DNA of 64,000 bases from Paucibacter sp. KBW04. Lineage in GTDB: Bacteria > Pseudomonadota > Gammaproteobacteria > Burkholderiales > Burkholderiaceae_C. The position numbers were made by a program, and so were the translations under genes. Below, in pieces: positions 19,155 to 26,697 of this stretch (position 1 is the first letter of the stretch; the number at the start of each line of letters is the position of its first letter). The stretch spans positions 62,001-126,000 of the forward strand of contig NZ_QAJN01000001.1 in assembly GCF_003852425.1 (NCBI RefSeq), given 5' to 3'. The notes beneath the pieces were generated by a model, which saw only the letters and a program-made list of their open reading frames with translations, was not told the origin of the DNA and did not search any database.

Positions 19155-19323
19155 GGGAGGCACTCCTGTCGGATGGATGGGTGAGTATTCGGGCGAGGCC
19201 GGCGGGCCTGATCCTGAGCGCCGCGCCGACTTGGGTACATCATCAGCGCTGCTGCAGGCGAAGTGGGGATGCTAGCGCCTGCAAACAACAAAGGGCAATC
19301 GCCAAGGCCCAAGCATCATGCGA

Positions 19324-19337
19324 GCAAGACCTGACCC
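19324..19337 (+). repeat. Dispersed 14-mer copy 2 (intergenic)
   Basis: Exact GCAAGACCTGACCC followed by CA, in the spacer between the divergent CHAT and ynfA genes. It shares 16 bases with the copy at 36348. Confidence 0.8.
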
Positions 19338-19390
19338 CAGAAATCCCTAATTGGAAGGATAGGGGGGAAGGCTGCCCGCACAATGCAGGC

Positions 19391-19711
19391 ATGAAGACCT
19401 TGCTGCTATTCGTTGCCACTGCCCTGGCCGAAATCGTGGGCTGCTATCTGCCCTGGCTTTGGCTCAAGCAGGGGCGCTCGATCTGGCTCTTGCTGCCCGC
19501 TGCCGCCAGCTTGGCCTTGTTTGCATGGCTGCTGACCCTGCACGAGACTGCCGCTGGGCGGGTGTATGCGGCCTACGGCGGCGTCTACATCTGCGTGGCC
19601 CTGGCCTGGCTCTGGCTGGTCGACCAAATCCGCCCCACGGTATGGGATGTGGCCGGTGTCGCCATCGCCTTGCTAGGCATGGCGGTGATCATGTTTCAGC
19701 CGCTGCGTTGA
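19391..19711 (+). CDS. ynfA: YnfA family (UPF0060) inner-membrane protein
   Basis: A 106-residue protein with four hydrophobic helices and the family's characteristic segments: the start resembling [19 protein letters not shown], the AAYGGVYI loop and [14 protein letters not shown]. The length matches the family. YnfA proteins have small-multidrug-resistance-like topology and have been proposed as efflux pumps; the substrate here is unknown. It is transcribed divergently from the CHAT gene and lies 155 bases before HU. Confidence 0.9.
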   Translation: MKTLLLFVATALAEIVGCYLPWLWLKQGRSIWLLLPAAASLALFAWLLTLHETAAGRVYAAYGGVYICVALAWLWLVDQIRPTVWDVAGVAIALLGMAVIMFQPLR

Positions 19712-19866
19712 GGGCAAAAAGGGGGGCAGCATTGCCGCGCGGTGATGTCCACCGAAAAGCGCTGTTACAGGGCTTTGAGCACTGTTTTTCGGCGGTTTGC
19801 GCGGAGCAGCGCATAATCGCCGCCCCCGCAATGGGATTTTCTTTGTACCCACTGGAACAGCAAATA

Positions 19867-20145
19867 ATGAACAAGAGTGAACTGATCGAAAGCATCGCCA
19901 ACAAGACCGGCGTGACCCGTGCTGCCGCAGCTGCGTCGCTGGACGCAACCCTGAGCGCGATCACCGAGGCCTTGGTGGCCGGTGATTCGGTCGCCATCCT
20001 GGGCTTCGGCAACTTCAAGGTCAGCGAGCGCGCTGCCCGCACCGGCAAGAACCCCGCTACCGGCGCTGTGCTGGAAATCGCCGCTTCGACCGTGCCCAAG
20101 TTCACCCCGGGCAAGGCTCTGAAGGACGCTGTCAACACGAAGTAA
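19867..20145 (+). CDS. HU family nucleoid DNA-binding protein
   Basis: A 92-residue histone-like protein that bends and compacts DNA as a dimer. It has the whole family layout: MNKSELIE start, GFGNFKV in the beta core, the RxGKNPATG tip of the DNA-binding arm and VPKFTPGKALKDAVN at the C-terminus. Start ATG 19867 is preceded by GGAA. It resembles HupB rather than IHF because the arm reads GKNPATG without IHF-specific features. A GC-rich hairpin lies just after the stop. Confidence 0.93.
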   Translation: MNKSELIESIANKTGVTRAAAAASLDATLSAITEALVAGDSVAILGFGNFKVSERAARTGKNPATGAVLEIAASTVPKFTPGKALKDAVNTK

Positions 20146-20157
20146 AAAGGCCTGGTC

Positions 20158-20188
20158 CGCTGGCCCGGCTGCTCAAGCAGGGCCAGCG
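20158..20188 (+). terminator. Hairpin after HU, possible terminator
   Basis: A perfect 9-base stem (CGCTGGCCC at 20158-20166 with GGGCCAGCG at 20180-20188) lies 12 bases after the HU stop. No T-run follows, so intrinsic termination is uncertain; it may stabilise the HU message instead. Confidence 0.45.
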
Positions 20189-20360
20189 ATCAGGTGCAGG
20201 CGCTCATGCCTGGCATGAGTGGCCTGGCTGCCGCGCCCCTCGGCGCCTGTTCAATCCCCTTGCGCAGGCGCTTGGGGCCGGTATCCAAACCCAGAATTCA
20301 GGGCCCGCTCCCGCGTGCCCATCAGCATTCAGCTTCTCCGCGCCCCGTCAGTCCTGAGGC

Positions 20361-21032
20361 TTAGAGCAAGGCCTTGGCCGCCTCGATGCGCAGGGCCATG
20401 TCCTGTGACTCGTCGTTCATCACGCGCAGCAGGAATTGCCGCGGATCGGAGCTGGCTCCGGCTTGGCTTGTGCTCGCCTCGGCCCTGCTTGCAGAAGCCA
20501 AAGGCTTAGCGCCCAGTTGGTTCAAAGCCTGTTCAAGCGCCTCCGGCTTGATGCTGAGCAGGCCTTGCAGCAGATCGGCCTGGCCCTCTTCATTCGGCGC
20601 GGTGTCCAGCCAGGGCTCATCGGCGAACACCGGCGCCAGATCGGGGGCGAGAAAAGCCGCCCACTGCCCACTCAGCGCCAGGCGCGGCGGCGGCTGCAAA
20701 GTGCTGGTGCTGGTGTCGGCATGGGCCGCCGGCCATGTCTTGATCCTTTTCAGCGGCAGCCCAGGCAAGTAGCGTTGGCGCAGGCCTTCCAAGAGGGCGG
20801 CGGCTTGTGCGGCCGGCAGGGCGGCGCTTAGCGAGAACCAGAGTTGGTAGCCGTCTCGCCCCGAGACCGCGATGGCTGGCGCCGGCAGGCCCAGATCGCT
20901 TTGCACGCCGCGCCAGACCTGGCCCAAGACCGTCCAATCCGCGGGTGCCGCCAGCTCCAGCACGGCGGCTCGCACCCGCGCGGGCTCATCCGTCAGATAA
21001 AGGCGTTGGATCTCGGTCTGCAGTCGGTTCAT
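20361..21032 (-). CDS. Hypothetical protein downstream of the metal ATPase
   Basis: A 223-residue protein I do not recognise. It begins MNRLQTEIQRLYL, has a compact-looking first 105 residues (including a GRDGYQLWFSL strand pattern), a low-complexity Ala/Ser segment near 175-195, and ends in a helix. There is no signal peptide or membrane segment. It starts 36 bases after the P-type ATPase stop on the same strand, so the two are probably co-transcribed, although nothing in the sequence suggests metal binding (no Cys or His clusters). Confidence 0.6.
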   Translation of the reverse strand: MNRLQTEIQRLYLTDEPARVRAAVLELAAPADWTVLGQVWRGVQSDLGLPAPAIAVSGRDGYQLWFSLSAALPAAQAAALLEGLRQRYLPGLPLKRIKTWPAAHADTSTSTLQPPPRLALSGQWAAFLAPDLAPVFADEPWLDTAPNEEGQADLLQGLLSIKPEALEQALNQLGAKPLASASRAEASTSQAGASSDPRQFLLRVMNDESQDMALRIEAAKALL

Positions 21033-21068
21033 GGCGGCGGTCTTGGACGGTAAAACGCAATTGGACCA

Positions 21069-23444
21069 TCAAGACTTGCCGCGCAAGAGCCGCAGACCGT
21101 TGAAGACCACCAGCAGGCTGGCGCCCATATCGGCGAACACCGCCATCCACATGCTGGCATTGCCCAGCACCGCTGCCACCAGGAACACGGCCTTGATGCC
21201 CAGCGCCAGGCTGATGTTCTGCCACAGCACCGCGTGGGTGCGGCGCGAGAGCCGGATCAGCTCGGGCAGGCGCTGCAGATCGTCGTTCATCACGATCACA
21301 TCGGCCGCTTCCATGGCGGTGTGGGTGCCGGCACCGCCCATGGCGAAGCCGATATCGGCGCGGGCCAGGGCAGGTGCGTCGTTGATGCCGTCGCCCGTCA
21401 TGGCCGTGGGGCCATGGCTGGCTTGCAGCTCGGTGATGGCTGCCAGCTTGTCTTGCGGCAGCAGCTGACCGCGCACTTCGCTGATGCCGGCTTGGGTGCC
21501 AATGGCCTCGGCCGTGGCTTGGTTGTCGCCGGTCAGCATCATGGTGGCCACGCCCAGGGCTTGCAGCTCGGCCACCGCCGCCTGGCTGGAAGGCTTGATG
21601 GTGTCTGCCACCGCGAACAAGGCCAGCACGCCTTGTGCATCGGCCAGCAGCGTCACCGTGCGGCCGGCTTGTTCATGCTGCTTCAGTCGCGCTTCGATGG
21701 CGGCGGAGCATTGGCCGCGCTCCTCGATCCAGCGGTGATTGCCCAGCACATAGGCGCCTCCGGCCAAGCTGGCCTGCACGCCGCGGCCGACGACGGCCTC
21801 GAAGTCTTGCACCTCGGCGGCCGCTGCCTGCTCGGCCAAGCCCGCCGCAATGGCCTTGGATACGGGGTGATCGGAGCGGCTGGCAATGCTCAGCGCAGCC
21901 AGCCGGGCTTGCGCTTCATCACGCAAGAACTCCTGTGCCACCAGCTTGGGTCGGCCCTCGGTGATGGTGCCCGTCTTGTCCAGGGCCACGGCCTTGAGTG
22001 CTCGGGCCTGTTCCAGATACACACCGCCCTTGACCAGGATGCCGCGCCGGGCGGCGGCCGCCAGCCCGCTGACCACCGTCACCGGGGTGGAGATCACCAG
22101 AGCGCAGGGGCAGGCGATCACCAGCAAGACCAAGGCCTTGTAGATGGACTGCGTCCAGGTCCAGCCCAGCAGCCAGGGGGCCAGCAGGGCCAGCGCCAGG
22201 GCCAACACAAAAACGGCCGGGGTGTAGAGGGCGGCGAAGCGGTCGACAAAGCGCTGGGTGGGGGCACGGGTGGCTTGGGCTTCCTCTACCGCGTGGATGA
22301 TGCGGGCCAAGGTGCTGTCGCTGGCCAGGGCCGTGACGCGAAATTCAAGCGCAGCATTCTGGTTGATGGTGCCTGCGTAAAGCTCGTCGCCCACGGTCTT
22401 GTCCACCGGCACGCTCTCGCCCGTCACCGGGGCCTGGTCCACCGCGCTGCTGCCAAGACTCACGGTTCCGTCCAGCGGCACCCGCTCGCCGGGGCGCAGA
22501 CGCACGATGGCGCCCACCGCAACCGCGCTGGTGGCTTGGCGCAGCCAGCTGCCGTCGGCTTGGCTGACCTCGGCATCGGGCGGGGCCAGATCCAGCAAAC
22601 TCTTGATGGCATTGCGGGCCCGGTCCACCGCACGGGCCTCGATCAGCTCGGCCAGGGCGTACAGCGCCATCACCATGGCCGCCTCCGGCCACTGGCCGAT
22701 CACAAAGGCGCCGCTGACCGCCACCGTCATCAAGGCATTGATGTTCAGCCGGCCCACGCGCAAGGCGCTCAAGCCTTTTTGGTAAGTGCCAAAACCGGCC
22801 AGCCAGATGGCGGCCGCGGCCAGCGCCATCTGCGCGCTCTTGAACACCATTGTTTCGGGCGCGAAAAAGGCCAGCACTTCGGCGCCCACGGCCAGGGCCA
22901 GGGCCGCGATCAGGCGCGGCAGGCCGGAGCCGAAGTCGGCCGGGGCCGCTGGCTGGGGTTTGGCCGGGGCTTGGGTCTGATTGTGTGAATGGGCATGTGA
23001 ATGTGCGTGGTCATGACCGTGAGCGCCTGTGCAGGCCTCGCCAAGCGGCTCGTCCTGGGTCTCGCTGCCCAGTTCTTCCGGCTTGTAGCCGATGCGGCGA
23101 ATGGCGGCCAAGGCGGCTTGCAGATCGACCGGCTCGGCCGCCAGCGAGACGGTGCGGCGGCTCAGATCAAAGCGCAGCTGCTTGATGCCCTGCAGCGGCT
23201 CCAGCGCATGGCGGATCTCCGACTCTTCGGACATGCAGTCCATATTCGCGATCCGAAAGCGCTTAGCCCCGGCGACGTTGACGTCGGAAGACGCGGGTGA
23301 TGGCTGGGGCTCAGCCGCAAAGCTGATCGGCCGAGCCGCTGCTGCCGCAGCCGGGCTGCAGCATTGCGTTTCGTCCGAGCAGCTTTCAGGGGCCGACGAT
23401 GAGGGAGCGGCGGGGTGGGTGTGGAGATGCTGGGTCTTGTCCAT
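21069..23444 (-). CDS. cadA: Heavy-metal (Cd/Zn/Pb) exporting P1B-type ATPase
   Basis: A 791-residue inner-membrane pump that exports soft divalent metals using ATP. It has an N-terminal Cys/His-bearing tail, a heavy-metal-associated domain with NMDCMSE, a His-rich stretch (about 140-155), membrane helices with the CPC motif (about 443-445), the DKTGT phosphorylation site (near 488) and the TGDN and GDGINDAPAL motifs. CPC and the NMDC domain indicate Zn/Cd/Pb rather than copper. It is divergent from a CadR-type regulator across a spacer with a matching operator, so it should be metal-induced. I cannot separate the zntA and cadA naming from sequence alone. Confidence 0.92.
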   Translation of the reverse strand: MDKTQHLHTHPAAPSSSAPESCSDETQCCSPAAAAAARPISFAAEPQPSPASSDVNVAGAKRFRIANMDCMSEESEIRHALEPLQGIKQLRFDLSRRTVSLAAEPVDLQAALAAIRRIGYKPEELGSETQDEPLGEACTGAHGHDHAHSHAHSHNQTQAPAKPQPAAPADFGSGLPRLIAALALAVGAEVLAFFAPETMVFKSAQMALAAAAIWLAGFGTYQKGLSALRVGRLNINALMTVAVSGAFVIGQWPEAAMVMALYALAELIEARAVDRARNAIKSLLDLAPPDAEVSQADGSWLRQATSAVAVGAIVRLRPGERVPLDGTVSLGSSAVDQAPVTGESVPVDKTVGDELYAGTINQNAALEFRVTALASDSTLARIIHAVEEAQATRAPTQRFVDRFAALYTPAVFVLALALALLAPWLLGWTWTQSIYKALVLLVIACPCALVISTPVTVVSGLAAAARRGILVKGGVYLEQARALKAVALDKTGTITEGRPKLVAQEFLRDEAQARLAALSIASRSDHPVSKAIAAGLAEQAAAAEVQDFEAVVGRGVQASLAGGAYVLGNHRWIEERGQCSAAIEARLKQHEQAGRTVTLLADAQGVLALFAVADTIKPSSQAAVAELQALGVATMMLTGDNQATAEAIGTQAGISEVRGQLLPQDKLAAITELQASHGPTAMTGDGINDAPALARADIGFAMGGAGTHTAMEAADVIVMNDDLQRLPELIRLSRRTHAVLWQNISLALGIKAVFLVAAVLGNASMWMAVFADMGASLLVVFNGLRLLRGKS

Positions 23445-23450
23445 GCCTGT

Positions 23451-23481
23451 ATTGGAAACTCTGTAGCAGGTGTAGAGTCAA
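23451..23481 (-). promoter_or_regulatory. MerR-type promoter of the metal ATPase with CadR operator
   Basis: On the minus strand, TTGACT (23481-23476) and TCCAAT (23456-23451) form -35 and -10 boxes with an over-long 19-base spacer, the hallmark of MerR-family targets. The spacer holds an imperfect dyad (ACTCTGTAGC / AGGTGTAGAGT, 23458-23478). MerR activators untwist such spacers when metal is bound. The expected transcription start falls at or near base 23444, the A of the ATPase start codon. Confidence 0.7.
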
Positions 23482-23511
23482 GCGTCTCTTGTTCAACGGA
23501 TCTAGCGCAGC

Positions 23512-23997
23512 ATGAAAATCGGCGAACTGGCGCAAGCCTCGGGCACGGCCATCGAGACCATACGTTTTTATGAGCGTGAAGGCCTAATGCCCGCGCCCGA
23601 GCGCACCGAGAGCAATTACCGCATCTACGGCGAGGCCCATGTGCAGCGCCTGGTCTTCATCCGCCGCTGCCGCGGCCTGGACATGGCCCTGGACGAGGTG
23701 CGCGCCCTGCTGGCTTTTATTGATGCGCCCAGCGAGGACTGCAGCGAGGTCAACCGCCTGCTGGACGAGCACATCGAGCATGTGCGCGCCCGCATGGCGG
23801 AATTGCAGATTCTGGAGCGCGAGCTGCGTGAGCTGCGCGCCCGCTGCCAACCCGATGATCTAGCGCCCAGCTGCGGCATCTTGACGGCGCTGGCGCAGCC
23901 GGTGGGCGAGGCAGAGCTGCCGGCCAAGCCAGGTGCCCGCTCAGGGCATAGCCATGTGGGTGAGGTGCATGGGCGGCGGGCGGTGCGGAGGGCTTGA
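23512..23997 (+). CDS. cadR: CadR-type MerR family metal-sensing regulator
   Basis: A 161-residue transcription factor. The N-terminal winged helix is intact (MKIGELAQASG...ETIRFYEREGLM), followed by a coiled dimerisation helix. Cys77, Cys112 and Cys121 match the three-cysteine metal site of CadR/PbrR proteins, and the tail contains a HSHVGEVHG stretch like the His-rich C-terminus of CadR. Cadmium, lead or zinc binding should activate the divergent ATPase gene. It also probably represses or regulates its own promoter through the shared operator. Cadmium versus lead preference cannot be decided from the sequence. Confidence 0.85.
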   Translation: MKIGELAQASGTAIETIRFYEREGLMPAPERTESNYRIYGEAHVQRLVFIRRCRGLDMALDEVRALLAFIDAPSEDCSEVNRLLDEHIEHVRARMAELQILERELRELRARCQPDDLAPSCGILTALAQPVGEAELPAKPGARSGHSHVGEVHGRRAVRRA

Positions 23998-24313
23998 GTG
24001 CTTCGATCTTTCGCGCCGACATCATGAAGCGTTGAATGTCACCCACTTGGCGACTTTTGGCGAAGGCCCACGGGGCTCCCGGCAAGCACCGACTTTGGAA
24101 CTCTCCTGAAATCCGGATTTCAATGGGTGGGTGGCCCAGAGCTTGTCGCTCCCGACAGGCTGAGTTCCCTTGGGATTGGTGGGCATGACTCTGAATCCAA
24201 CCCGCGGCGTATGTGTGCGGTTAAGCTCAAAGGCTAGACACGGGTGGCTGCCTTGGGTGAGGTTTGGGCGCGAGTGGGCTGAAGGGCTCGCTTTGAATTG
24301 TTGTGTTGAGCAG
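23998..24313. other. Gene-free spacer with lower GC
   Basis: About 316 bases between the regulator and the next gene. A 69-codon open frame at 24170-24379 has no ribosome site or recognisable content and overlaps the next gene, so I treat it as chance. Base composition drops here toward the low-GC patch that follows. No promoter or terminator was identified. Confidence 0.5.
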
Positions 24314-25027
24314 TCAAACCCGCGTTGCCTTTGGTGGCCATACCCTCCGGGCTCGCATCTCCTGTTTGACCCACTCTAGCAGTTGGTCCTCATGCTGCTT
24401 TAACTGAAAAAGCTGTTGCTCGATAAGTTGCTGTGTCTTCTGCAGATTGCTTTGAATCGTCTGTTGCTCAAGGATGTGGGATTCGCTCGGAAGCGCCTTG
24501 GGTAGGGAGTTCAACTGCCGTATGAATGCAATGCGAGTTGCACCAAGCCGAATCATCTGTCGATGGGCATTTCTGATGGAAGTGAACGCATCTCGTGGAC
24601 CGTCAAGAATAAAAGTTAGGATAAATTCAAGTTCACGATCCGCATTTCGAGCAGAGTCAGCGGCTGCCTGAATGTTTGCATCAGTTTCATTTTGGGCGGT
24701 GTCGCAAAAGCGAATGGTGGCATTCACCAGTTCTGTAGTCATGATCGCCGCTCGAGAAAAAACGTCGCGTTCGGCTTCGATCGCTTCAGTCCTTTTTCGA
24801 TTTGTTTCAGCCCTTGTTGTAGTCCAAAACGCGATGCCGAAGGCTATGAGGCCGCCAATTGTTGATCCGACAATTGGTGCTACATCCTTGATGTAACTTT
24901 CTGCGGTCGGACATAGGGTTTGGGCCTTTGTTGCGGTCTCCGTGGATGCATTCGCACTTGACGAGTTGAGTTGATTCTTTGGGCCGCTGCCTGGCGTGCT
25001 TGGTGTTGGTCCTGCAAGTGTTGTCAT
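24314..25027 (-). CDS. Orphan single-helix membrane protein in a low-GC patch
   Basis: A 237-residue protein I do not recognise. A Ser/Thr/Asn-rich N-terminus precedes one hydrophobic helix (about residues 50-72, VGSTIGGLIAFGIAF), then a long, mostly helical, charged region and a Gln-rich C-terminus (QQLIEQQLFQLKQ) likely to form a coiled coil. Start ATG 25027 has GGGAG at good spacing, better than the upstream in-frame start at 25075. Its codon use and base composition are clearly poorer in G+C than the neighbours', which together with the adjacent tRNA-Ser suggests horizontal acquisition. Function unknown. Confidence 0.6.
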   Translation of the reverse strand: MTTLAGPTPSTPGSGPKNQLNSSSANASTETATKAQTLCPTAESYIKDVAPIVGSTIGGLIAFGIAFWTTTRAETNRKRTEAIEAERDVFSRAAIMTTELVNATIRFCDTAQNETDANIQAAADSARNADRELEFILTFILDGPRDAFTSIRNAHRQMIRLGATRIAFIRQLNSLPKALPSESHILEQQTIQSNLQKTQQLIEQQLFQLKQHEDQLLEWVKQEMRARRVWPPKATRV

Positions 25028-25422
25028 GCCTGTTACTCCCTGGTGTTGTTTGACGCTAGATGCGCACCACTCCAAAGTACTTGAGCGCCATTGCTGGGCA
25101 AGCTAGCTGTTCATGGTCGCCATTGTCCAGAAGTCGGCGTGAGTTCTTCGGTCCGGCGCGCCTCAGTTTTTTGGGCTTCCTGCTAGCTTGGAAAAGAAGT
25201 TGGCCAAATCGGCTGTGCGTTGCGCTGAGGTTGCCAGCTTCTATAGGGAATCGGCTCCAGGGGATGAGGGACATGGCGCCCTTGTGCTTCGGCACTTTCC
25301 TTCTCCGCTCGACAGCCTGAATTTTGTCCGATCGCTGGGGCAGCTAACTCATGCCTCTCATCGGCCTTGAGGGACCCGCCCAGCCACTTTTTTGATGGTG
25401 GTTTTTTTGGTGGGTGTAAATG
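25028..25422. other. Gene-free spacer beside tRNA-Ser
   Basis: About 395 bases between the orphan protein and the tRNA-Ser terminator. Two overlapping open frames (25056-25295 minus, 25060-25320 plus, 79-86 codons) lack ribosome sites and recognisable sequence; I do not call them. No integrase fragment or clear attachment repeat was seen. Confidence 0.45.
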
Positions 25423-25444
25423 AAAAACGGGCCGCTAGGGCCCG
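25423..25444 (-). terminator. Intrinsic terminator of tRNA-Ser
   Basis: A perfect CGGGCC/GGCCCG stem with a five-base loop lies just beyond the 3' end of the tRNA and, read on the minus strand, is followed by five T residues. Confidence 0.8.
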
Positions 25445-25455
25445 CTTTTACTTTC

Positions 25456-25545
25456 TGGCGGAAGCTGTGAGATTCGAACTCACGGAGGGGATAAACCCTC
25501 GCCGGTTTTCAAGACCGGTGCCTTAAACCGCTCGGCCAAGCTTCC
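25456..25545 (-). tRNA. tRNA-Ser (anticodon UGA)
   Basis: A 90-base class II tRNA. The acceptor arm GGAAGC pairs with GCTTCC and the CCA end is encoded. The D-arm GCCGAGCGGTTTAAGGC, anticodon arm CCGGTCTTGAAAACCGG (UGA), a long variable arm GAGGGTTTATCCCCTC typical of serine tRNAs, and T-loop GTTCGAATC are all complete. Confidence 0.95.
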
Positions 25546-25591
25546 TAAACTCTTTTTAACAGTGCCCGGCATCGCTGCCGGTTTTGCCTGC

Positions 25592-25616
25592 GCTCACATC
25601 GCTGCGCGATATGAGC
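25592..25616. other. Hairpin between tRNA-Ser and the half-tRNA remnant
   Basis: An 11-base stem with one G-T pair (GCTCACATCGC / GCGATATGAGC) and a three-base loop. Another short hairpin (CCGGCATCGCTGCCGG, 25566-25581) lies beside it, so the spacer is highly structured. Confidence 0.5.
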
Positions 25617-25649
25617 TTCGGCGCAATCTTCGCTTTCGCTCCGATTGAG

Positions 25650-25686
25650 CAAGACCGGTGTCTTAAACCGCTCGGCCTTGCTTCCT
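25650..25686 (-). pseudogene. 5'-half tRNA-Ser remnant
   Basis: On the minus strand this stretch repeats the 5' half of the neighbouring tRNA-Ser: GGAAGC, then GGCCGAGCGGTTTAAG, then CACCGGTCTTG, with three or four substitutions. Similarity ends inside the anticodon loop. No variable arm, T-arm or 3' acceptor strand follows, so it cannot be a working tRNA. It may be a partial duplication or the scar of an integration at the anticodon loop. Confidence 0.7.
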
Positions 25687-25727
25687 GAAATCTTTGAGCG
25701 CCGTCGCGGTCGCTCAAGAAGGGTGGC

Positions 25728-25733
25728 ATTGTA
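25728..25733 (-). promoter_or_regulatory. Possible -10 box of the tRNA-Ser transcript
   Basis: TACAAT on the minus strand, about 185 bases before the mature tRNA and upstream of the half-tRNA remnant. No clear -35 was found. If real, the remnant would be transcribed as a leader of tRNA-Ser. Confidence 0.3.
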
Positions 25734-25762
25734 GCCGTGATTCCACTGCCTCCCGCCGAGTC

Positions 25763-26590
25763 CTAACGCCCCGGCTTTTGCGCCTGTTCGCAAGGCAGTT
25801 GAATGATTTCCAGCATGCGGCCGGCTTCGACTCGGGCGGCGCTGAGCTGGCCGCCCCAGATGCAGCCAGTGTCCAGGGCCAGCAGGTCGGGGCGGGTGAT
25901 CAGGCCCAGGGTGGACCAATGGCCGAAGGCGATGGGCAGGCCGGCGGTGCGGCGGGTGGGGATGTCGAACCAGGGGCTGAAGCCGGCCGGGGCGGCGTCG
26001 GCGCCGTCCTTGGTTTTGAAGTCCATGCGGCCCTCGGCGGTGCAAAAGCGCAGGCGGGTCAGGGCGTTGATGACGAAGCGCAGGCGCTCGGGGCCGCGCA
26101 GATCGTCGGACCAGGTGTCGGGCTCGTTGCCATACATCTGGGTCAAGAAGTCGTGCAGATCGGGGCCACGCAGCAGGGCTTCGACCTCGGCGGCCAGGGC
26201 CAGGGTCTGGGGCAGATCCCATTGCGGCACGACGCCGGCATGCACCATCAGCCAGCCTTGCTCAAAGCAGGCCAGGCGCTGCTGGCGCAGCCATAGCAGC
26301 AGGTCTTCGCGCTCGGGCGCGTCGAGGATGGCTTGCAAGGTGTCGCTGCGGTGCGCGGGGCGCACTCCTGCGGCCACGGCCAGCAGATGCAGATCATGGT
26401 TGCCCAGCAGGCAGGTGGCCGAATCGCCCAGCTGGATCAGGCGGCGCAGGGTGGCCAGGGAGCTGGGGCCGCGGTTGACCAGATCGCCCAGCAGGTACAG
26501 CCGATCGCGCGAGGGGGAGAAGTCGAGAGTGGCCAGCATGCGTTCGAGCGCATCGCAACAGCCTTGGAGGTCGCCAACAAGATAGTTCAT
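25763..26590 (-). CDS. apaH: Symmetrical bis(5'-nucleosyl)-tetraphosphatase ApaH
   Basis: A 275-residue cytoplasmic metallophosphatase that splits Ap4A into two ADP and can remove Np4 caps from RNA. The phosphoesterase motifs GDLQGC, GDLVNRGP and GNHDLHL and the later HAG and GHW motifs are all present, and the length matches the family (about 280). It runs toward tRNA-Ser and is divergent from the CNNM-type gene with about 107 bases between them. Nothing unusual. Confidence 0.93.
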   Translation of the reverse strand: MNYLVGDLQGCCDALERMLATLDFSPSRDRLYLLGDLVNRGPSSLATLRRLIQLGDSATCLLGNHDLHLLAVAAGVRPAHRSDTLQAILDAPEREDLLLWLRQQRLACFEQGWLMVHAGVVPQWDLPQTLALAAEVEALLRGPDLHDFLTQMYGNEPDTWSDDLRGPERLRFVINALTRLRFCTAEGRMDFKTKDGADAAPAGFSPWFDIPTRRTAGLPIAFGHWSTLGLITRPDLLALDTGCIWGGQLSAARVEAGRMLEIIQLPCEQAQKPGR

Positions 26591-26697
26591 TGCGGGATTG
26601 TGCGGTCGGAAGTTTCAAAGGGTTCTGCTACGCTACGCGGCTCTTGCACATCAGGCGCGCGCTGGCAGCTTCAAACCGCTCCTCAGCGGCGCACTCA

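Noticed and set aside
24170-24379. A 69-codon frame after cadR
   Set aside because: No ribosome site; it overlaps the 3' end of the orphan gene on the other strand and looks random.
25056-25320. Two small open frames beside tRNA-Ser
   Set aside because: They overlap on opposite strands, lack ribosome sites and have no recognisable content.
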